From Ipomoea triloba (lineage: Eukaryota; Streptophyta; Magnoliopsida; Solanales; Convolvulaceae): a stretch of 64,000 nucleotides of DNA. The DNA lies in assembly GCF_003576645.1 (NCBI RefSeq), contig NC_044929.1, forward strand, positions 5,977,310-6,041,309. Reading direction: 5' to 3'. Under the pieces are notes generated by a model. That model ran no database searches. It was not told the origin of the DNA and was given only the letters and a program-made list of their open reading frames with translations. The translations under genes and the position numbers were made by a program. How positions within the stretch are numbered: position 1 is the stretch's first letter; each line of letters opens with the position of its first letter. Below, in pieces: positions 56,773-64,000 of this stretch.

Positions 56773-58527
56773 CTGCAGCACAGAAAGGAAGACATTTCAT
56801 GACTTCTTGGGATAGAAATGTGAGACGTGTAATGCTTTTTAGTTAAAATATAATATTTTTTCTATGCACTCATAAAAAGTATTACATATCTCACGAAGAG
56901 ACAGTATCACGCAAGACTTATCCGTGCAGAAGAATGCAAAATAGGTGCAAGTTAAAATTAAATTACGATAAGGAGCAAAAAATCTTTTAGTTTCTATATC
57001 TTCATATTCCCCATTGGGATCTTTGGCTTCGGGTTCGATGCAACCATCACATAAAATTAGCCGATTCAGCACATTGGGAGAGAAGTCAGATAATCTTTGA
57101 AAGAGTGGTTTATAATCTCTGCCTTCTCCTTAAATGGCCTACTCCCACTCGGAAGAAATATGAACTTAGACACTTAGTGAAGTAAAGGCATGGAGATACA
57201 TTTTAGTTCTCCACCTAATTGAATATGGTCAATTTCTCTTCAAACCACAAAGTGATATTGGCATATTGCTAATGCAAGCAATTTGCATTTGCTTTATTAA
57301 CCAACACCAATGTAAGCATTTACAAACAATCCACAGAAAGATTCAAAACTGGATTAATAAGAATACTTAATTGAGATTTCAAACATTAGAAATGCATTAG
57401 TCAAATGCAGTGGAATGGAAGATACTCTTCACAATCAAAATGATGAATCTATAAGGGAAGAAGACAAAAAATATTTAGCAGATTGTTTCAAATATTATCT
57501 TCAACGAGAGAGATTACAAGTTTGCAAAAACTGGTTTCAAGCCTTTCACAGGGAAGAAGCCTGAGCTGTCGAGCATAAGCTTGCTGCACTTAGAAGCCAA
57601 TTTATAGCTTTGTTTGAAAAATGAAAAGACAGAGACCGTGAGTTAATTCAAGCTATTCTTGTTCCAGAACAACACCAATCAACTAATCAAACAACATAAC
57701 ATAAGTTCAGATAACAATTTACAGTCTACCAAAACACGAGGATCAGAACTGCAACATGTGTAGACAAAATCATCTTTAGGGTCAATAAAGACAATGACAA
57801 CACATCTTAACAGAAAATCCGAATTGCAGACCGCACAATGTAACCGAATTGCAGACCGCACAATGTAACAAGAGAAAAGTCATTACAATGAGCAACAACA
57901 TCTACTTGGCATATATTTTCTTTTGGCAAATTCTCCATGAGACCGCCTCACGGATCTTCATCCGCGAGACGGGTTGGATTTTTTATAAGTATACATTTTC
58001 CGACATAAGTATTGCAACTTTCATTATAAGTAACTCGCCAACTCTTAATATTATATTTTGATTTAAAATATCACATTTTTCATCAAAATACCACATTTGT
58101 CTCCTAGGTATACACTTTCTCTCTCATAAGTAACAATTAAACAATTTATTCATGATTTAGTATTACATTTTTTCCACACCCATCAACAAACCCAGATTTT
58201 GATCTGTCTAAATATGCAAGAAATGCAGAAAGCAACCATTTTTTCTCATCCAAGTCAAATATATAAAAAAAAATAATTGATAACAGTGCTTCTAAAGATT
58301 AGGCAGCAGAAAACATTTATGCAGCCCTGATAAAACGGGTATAAAAGAATAAATTCCTAAAAAAAAAAAGATAAATAAAAAACACAGAAGAAAATAAGGT
58401 AGAAATACAGGGATCTGATAGACTGCAAGAATGCACAGAAAAGGCAGAGAATGACTACGTATAAAGCAAGTAGAAAGGAAGAAAAAGGAATATAAAGAAG
58501 GGCCTAATGGGAAGAAAAGAGAATTAC
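56773..58527 (-). other. Putative 5' UTR intron of the LYR gene
   Basis: Spans acceptor CTGCAG at 56773-56778 to donor GTAATTC at 58521-58527 on the minus strand. It includes a 26-bp tandem duplication (57818-57869, CCGAATTGCAGACCGCACAA) and a TCTCA-family repeat at about 57935-58190. No other gene is recognised in it. Transcript evidence would settle the exon. Confidence 0.45.
57935..58190. repeat. TCTCA / AGTATTACATTT repeat fragment (copy 3)
   Basis: CATGAGACCGCCTCACGG and GTATTGCAACTTTCATTATAA-type units as in the copies at 18828 and 59820; the right terminus was not seen. Confidence 0.5.
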
Positions 58528-58650
58528 CAGAGTTGCGAGAAGTGCTGATGGGCAGTCGCTTGTCTGAGTTCGTAGTTCCGCCGGCCGTCGTAGATCGCAG
58601 AGAGTGAGAGAGGCAGAGACGCAGGGGCAGGGCAGCTAGTCGGGAGGGAC
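58528..58650 (-). other. Candidate 5' non-coding exon of the LYR gene
   Basis: Bounded on its 3' side by a consensus donor (CTG|GTAATTC) and GC-rich (GCCGGCCGTCGTAGATCGC) in AT-rich DNA. The 5' end, about 58650-58680, is a guess from composition. Confidence 0.45.
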
Positions 58651-58779
58651 ATAGGGAGTTAGGGAGAGATATTAAGGAATTTAGAGATTTTTATTTTTAT
58701 TTTTTTTTAGAGATTTTATTATTTTAGGGGAAATGGGAAAATGCCCAAAAGGGAAATGGGGAAATGTTCACGCAGCCTG

Positions 58780-60370
58780 TCTCATTGTCTGGCACTCAGG
58801 GTCACGTATGCTGCCTACATGCTTTAGTTAAAAAAAAAAAAAAAAAGGGTTAAATACGAGTCGGGTTAGGATTTTCTCTACCCAACTCGATTAAAACACG
58901 GGTTAAACAAGCTCAACTCAACAAATTGGACCCATATTGACAGCTCTAAATGTTAGACACTTGAGGAGACCTTCATCAAGATAACATGCTTGATTTTCTA
59001 TCGAATTGAATAATATTGTTATTAATATTGACTATCCCTAAGAATTTTTCCAAAGCCATGACAGGCTTGCAAACCGACGAATGAAGTGTCAAACAACAGC
59101 ACAACGCTGTCTCATCTTCCCAAGCTGTCGAGACTATGTGATTATTGAAAGATGACAAGGTTTTTTTTTTTTTCTCTAAAAGATGACAAAATTTTAAATG
59201 ACAAAAGCTTCCTTACAACACGTACTTGAGGAGGCCTTCACCAAGACAACAAGTGCATGTCCAATTTCCTCACCAAATTGGAATATTGAATTAAGGGCAT
59301 CTACATCAATGGTTAATACTTGGTTTTTGTCACCCAAATAACTTGAAGATGGTTCTTTGTTAGTGTGAAAGAGAGTTTTTTGTGATTTTTATTTCCTGCA
59401 AACATGAGTTTATAATGGGCTACACAAATAATAAAAATGACAAGAAAGAAGTGAGAATGTGCGTGTTGGGCGCACATTCTCTACCCACACACGCGCCCGC
59501 TTGCGCGTTTACTGCAGCCTGCAGCCTTTTTTATTATTATTTGTTCTGTTTCAATTTTTTTTTTTCTTCTCTTTGTTTTCTCTTTCCTTGTTGGCATATT
59601 AAAAATCGTGAAAGATCTTAAACCTGATAAGGATGCTCTAACACCTACCCCAAGAAAATGTGAAGATAGCTGAAAGGGATAGCACCACAACCACAACACT
59701 ACCTGTTGAGAGGGATACTACCACCACACTACCTGCTAAAGAGACTAGAACAATGCCACTTCCACAAGAAAAAATTTTGCTCAACAAGTAAGTTCATTGC
59801 CAAAATGATATACCTTCAATTAGTAAATAATATACACTTTCCTTATAAGTAACAAATACTTTATTCCCTATTAGTATTACATTTTAAAATATAAGTATCA
59901 CATTTTCATCTTAACCTGATCCATCTCACGAATATTAATTCGTGAGAAAATCTCACATAATTTTTTATTGTATTATAATTTTCTCATTATACTGATCATC
60001 AATGAATGAAAAATATTAATAAAGTTTGAATTACAAACAAAAATTACATAATTTACCTAATATATTTTCTTCTTGATGAGTTTGGAGAGTGGTAATTGCC
60101 TAAACATCATAATCGTATCCTCCCATGGACAAAACTTATATTGATGGCATGCGTTTAATATCTTACTAACGCATTTTATATCTATTAAATTTTAAAATAC
60201 TCGGTATTACTACATCTTTAATAATAGGAGTAATGTAATACATCCTCTGAATATTCACATCCTGGTGTGACACTATCAAATGAATTTCCTTTACTTGATC
60301 CTTAAATAAATTCTCTTTTTAAACTCAGGGTAAGATTAATTATGAACATCCAATAAAAATAAAGAATTTA
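58780..60370. other. Intergenic; duplicated fragments, no gene recognised
   Basis: TATCCCTAAGAATTTTTCC with AAAGCCATGACAGGC (59033-59072) recurs at 60568-60605, and ACTTGAGGAG(A/G)CCTTCA at 58959 and 59224. Another TCTCA-family repeat sits at 59820-59965. The open frames do not match a family I know. Confidence 0.45.
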
Positions 60371-60503
60371 CAACGTGTTTGGTTCATGGAATAAGTCGGG
60401 AATGGAATATCTAACGATTCCTGTTTTATTCCTAGCCTATTCCATTTCCTATGGAATACTATTCCTGTTCCTTTAAAATTCATTTCGTGAACCAAACAAG
60501 TTG
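60371..60503. mobile_element. Small Tourist-like MITE
   Basis: 133 bp flanked by TTA (60368-60370 and 60504-60506). The ends CAACGTGTTTGGTTCATG and the complement of CAACTTGTTTGGTTCACG pair, and inner GGAATAAGTCGGGAATGGAA pairs with its mirror. Confidence 0.8.
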
Positions 60504-60889
60504 TTATTAGCATGTCAAGAAGTGAATTTAGAAAGGAAGAATAACATAATTGTCAATAAAATTGAGTATCCCTAAGAATTTTCCCAAAGCCATGGCAGGC
60601 ATGATTTGCTGCAACCATGTTCAAAAATAATTAAAGTAAAATAATTTGTATTACCATACTGCAAACACAACCACTGACAAGAGGTAAAACTATTGGAGTA
60701 GAATGGTATTTATTTGCTGTTCTTCAATAGAATTAATATGCAGTTAGAGTTAGAAAGAAAAGAAAAGAAAATTGTTCCTATTTGATTTCATCAACTATCA
60801 TATTTCCATTTACAGGTGGGGATCAAATGTACCATCTTACAATTGAAGGTGTACTTTCAATGAAATCATGCACTTCTAGATTCCGGTCT

Positions 60890-63800
60890 CTACTCGATAT
60901 CTTTTACAGCGTCCTGCATCGTGGATAACAAACAGGTTAAGGGACCGAGAGACGAGCATTTTGTTTGTAAAAGAAACTCATTTTTTTACTCATTCCATCT
61001 CGTTTTCTCCTAACTTTCAAAAAACCCATAAGCAATAATAACAAATTGTTCGAGACATTGGCTTTGGCCAAACCACACTAAAAGACTAAATCCAATAAAT
61101 TAGCTAGTCTAGCACTCATGGCCTAATAAACAGGGCCAATAAGAAGTATAGCAAATATAGCAGGACTGAGGGAGTATAACAAATCAGAGAACAATAGTGA
61201 CAAGCAAATTACCTTAGCAAGCCGCGTTACATAAGTAGCAGCTATGGCCGTAACTAATAGACCTATTCCCAGTGTCACTAGACTGTTCCCTCCTCCAAGA
61301 CCAATGCTTGATTCATCTTGCTGGAAAAGCCGGGAAACATAAAAAATCAAAACAAAAGATTTCAATTTCATCTTTAAAGAAAGCTTAAACAGGTAACAAT
61401 GTTTATAGTGACACGGGGATACACTAATACCTTGAAAATACACATGCCCTAGATAACCACAAAATTTGTGGATTAAAAGATAGGCATTACAATGAGATGG
61501 CAAATAATGACCTCGCAGTTTTATATTGAGTTTTATAAACACTCATTCTGGTTACATCACCAGTCGTCTTCTTTTTTTCTCATTTTTCCTTTCATATTTT
61601 ACATAATTCATATCCTGATTGATATGACAAAACATGACAGATTTTGCAAAAATAGGTTGCTTGTGTAGTTGTGTACTTAGTACTAGATGAAGACTACCTA
61701 TACTATCAATCAAAGTATATTGCTACCAACCAATCTTTAATTTTTATCCTTAAAAAAATATTAATAATACTAATCAACCATAAACAAATACCAATAACAA
61801 TAAGAAATGAATAGAAAGCAATACTTACAATAATTGCTCGACCAAATGCACCCGCACTCACATAAGCCCAAGTTCCAGGAAGCATACCTAGCCAACTGCA
61901 AATAAGAAAGAAAGGGTAAGATGGGTAAAAGGTCATAACATGCTACATTTCTATATCCCACTTCATCTGATCTAGGTAGAGAGCATCAAACAGTAAACGA
62001 GTGCTAGGATATATGTCAATGATGTGCGTGTGGAAAATCTAGCAAAGTTAGAAGATATATTACATATAAATCATGTCAAGGTATGGCAATGTTAAATTGG
62101 TTGTCCATAATAAACAAAGCTGGTTGTTAAACATAGTTTTAGGAATAGGAAACAAACGTCAACTTAAACCTCGTAATATTTCAATAAAAGTTGTGAAGAT
62201 TTTAGTTCTTTTAAGACTTAGAACATTTCACTACTTTATCTCATATGCAAATAACTGAAATAAGAGATATCCACATCTAATAATGTCTCAAGCTGCTTCT
62301 TTATAGTGGTATAACTGTCCTGATTGAGCTCCAGGAGTTCTACTTTACATCTACATTTCAACCCAAACGATTTAGATATTAAAGACTAGGCAAAATTCCA
62401 ATTTAAAGGACACTCAATGAAGTTCATCACCAAGTTCCTTCAGCTCTGGTAAGCTTTTTTGCAGATATTCATTCCTAGAAATCACATTTGCAACCATACT
62501 CAAAAATGCCTAACACTATTTTTTTTAGTTGAAAAACAACCTATATTTCCATAAACCTGTAGGATCATTAATCTTTTCGCAATTCTGAAAACAGAAAGTT
62601 CTTCAATGATTTTTCCGCATATTATGGGGCAATTTCTAATATTGAGGCTGAGTTGTGTGTGCCACAATGAATGTATTGTGGTGTGTACTAGAAGGGGATC
62701 ACTATGACTTGAGCTTGAAATGTGATACATGCTAAGGAAGTCTTATTTTATTACTATTACATTACATAGTTTAGATATTAAGAAACTACTAAATAATTAT
62801 TTAGAAATTACTAAATAGTTATTTAACTTATTACTCTTAGTCTTCCAATTAGTTTAGGTAGATTAATTATTTAGAAACTACCAAATAATTAATCATTCTT
62901 AGTTTAGGAATCTTTGTAATCATCCCTATAAAAGGGAATGTTATTTAGAATAAAGAAAAGCAGAAATTCAATCCCAAAAAGGATCTAAGGGTGTTTTGGG
63001 TCTCAAGCAAACCCAGTATTTTCTTCTTTTTTCTTTTCCAACTATTATTCTTTCTTCCTTTTATCTTATGTTTTTTTGCCCATGACGGGAGCACATAACA
63101 AAATGTTCTACTACTGCTTGTCCTTGAGCCCCATGCATTTTGATAACTGTGGTTGCAAATTATTTTCCATGTTATAATCTAAGATTGGTTCAGGATCACT
63201 CAACTAAGCTATAATGCACCTGGGCCAAACCAAACTAAAAGATTGAATCTAATCAATTAGCTAGTCTAACCCATGACCTTATAAACCCATATGTCCTCTA
63301 TTTTTTTTTCGATGTGAGACTCTTAACATTCCCAAAATCACATCTTCATCTAGTCTTTTGGTTACTTGGACCTCCTAGACAACTTTGCCTCAACAAGCAT
63401 GTGGGTTAGTTTACAGTTAGTCAGTTGCACCATATCTATTCGGTCAGGTAAGACTAGAATTGGATGACCGTAAAGGAGTCCTCCTAATTTTTGTTTTCCT
63501 AGTCTCTTCAGCGGGCGCACATCATTGGTCCTGTGTACTTAGAATTGATTTGTTCAAAGGCATTCGGAGGTTTTGGCTCTTGCCCCACTCAATTGTACTT
63601 ATTTCTTTGATGGAAAATAAACTTGCTATCAGGATTTCTATTTAAGGAAAAATAAAGCTTTTAAACTCATCTACAACCTAAAAGGCAATTCCATAGCAAG
63701 GCACGATAATCCAAAGGACACTGACCTTCCCAAAACATAAGGCACAAACTTGACAGAAGTCAGTCCATACAGATAATTTCCAAGAGAGAACGGAAGCAAA

Positions 63801-63949
63801 GGACTCAAACGGAGAAGGGTGACAACTTTAAAACCATTTTCTCCAATTGCTTTGTCAATTGCAAGAAATTTCTTGTTCCCTTCAACCAGTTTTAGAATGC
63901 GATCACGAGCAAAATATCTAGCAATGAGAAATGCAACACTTGCAGCCAC
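60890..63949 (-). CDS. TVP38/TMEM64 (VTT domain) membrane protein, 5' part outside window
   Basis: Four minus-strand exons are visible: 63726-63949, 61829-61895, 61213-61320 and 60890-60913 (stop TAG at 60890-60892). Phases agree and all junctions are GT-AG. The 140 residues read VAASVAFLIARYFARDRILK, then GENGFKVVTLLRLSPLLPFS, LGNYLYGLTSVKFVPYVLG, SWLGMLPGTWAYVSAGAFG, RAIIQDESSIGLGGGN, GIGLLVTAIAATYVTRLA and KDAVKDIE. The re-entrant RLSPLLPFSLGNYLYG loop and the final membrane helix mark the VTT/DedA (SNARE-associated Golgi) family, of which some members have scramblase activity. This form resembles the plant branch with a predicted plastid location (Arabidopsis At1g22850, from memory), an inference since the N-terminus is not visible. 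A solo LTR lies in the intron between the first two visible exons. Confidence 0.92.
62723..63100. mobile_element. Solo LTR in a TVP38 intron
   Basis: 378 bp from TGATACATGC to GCACATAACA, flanked by an exact 5-bp duplication AAATG (62718-62722 and 63101-63105). It contains a CCCTATAAAAGGG box near 62923 followed by an A/G-rich leader. Probably copia type by size. No internal region remains. Confidence 0.8.
63106..63725. other. Remainder of TVP38 intron, no other gene
   Basis: Contains GGGCCAAACCAAACTAAAAGA (63223) resembling GGCCAAACCACACTAAAAGA in the 3' flank at 61067, a dispersed duplicate. No second gene is recognised. Confidence 0.45.
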
Positions 63950-64000
63950 CTGAAAGGAGTAAATTAAAGAACATAGTTTTTTTTTTAAGTATCGCCAAAT

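Noticed and set aside
57679..58061. Small ORFs within the LYR gene leader intron
   Set aside because: They arise around a 26-bp duplication and a dispersed repeat and have no domain.

Overview
The window is nuclear DNA of a flowering plant, almost certainly a eudicot. It is AT-rich, its genes have GT-AG introns, and it carries five recognisable plant genes in 64 kb embedded in dense transposon debris. The species cannot be fixed from this sequence alone. Assembly gaps are visible: one run of N at 42698-43243 between poly-T tracts, and single N at 24121 and 25841.

Genes. (1) The left edge carries a minus-strand gene for cytosolic 40S ribosomal protein S5 (uS7). Exons lie at 1355-1477, 577-848 and 1-170, and the C-terminus is outside the window. 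(2) 20594-21166 (+) is an intronless AP2/ERF transcription factor of the DREB type. (3) 32537-32860 (-) is a FLOWERING PROMOTING FACTOR 1-like gene. (4) 56443-56733 (-) is a small LYR-motif protein resembling succinate dehydrogenase assembly factor 1; a 5' non-coding exon probably lies near 58528-58650. (5) 60890-63949 (-) holds the last four exons of a TVP38/TMEM64 (VTT/DedA) membrane protein that continues beyond the right edge. These genes have no operon-like relation to one another.

Layout. 0-1.6 kb: RPS5 and its promoter. 1.6-7.2 kb: a Tourist-like MITE, degenerate gag-like sequence and a 1.45-kb solo LTR with a 5-bp target duplication. 7.2-13.6 kb: a complete, young, non-autonomous LTR retrotransposon with a frameshifted gag-only ORF. 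13.6-20 kb: a patchwork of gypsy, copia, CACTA, hAT, Stowaway and SINE fragments. 20-21.2 kb: ERF. 21.2-32 kb: MITEs, microsatellites and microrepeat-filled hairpin elements. 32-33 kb: FPF1. 33.5-35.2 kb: an inverted, 104-bp-periodic foldback array upstream of FPF1. 35-56 kb: gene-poor, with nested Mutator-like elements, SINEs and Tourist-like MITEs. 56-64 kb: the LYR and TVP38 genes, the latter with a solo LTR in an intron.

The most notable content is a set of short elements sharing ends near GTTATGCCGTGGAC and GGCAAATTATRCTGTGGA, with exact or near-exact 9-bp target duplications. Each is filled with a different short-repeat array (25774-26680, 26893-27262, about 26875-27521, 38123-38962 and 45529-45742), and two are nested or interrupted. 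Together with the foldback array, this looks like a local population of Mutator-like hairpin elements that also carry minisatellites.
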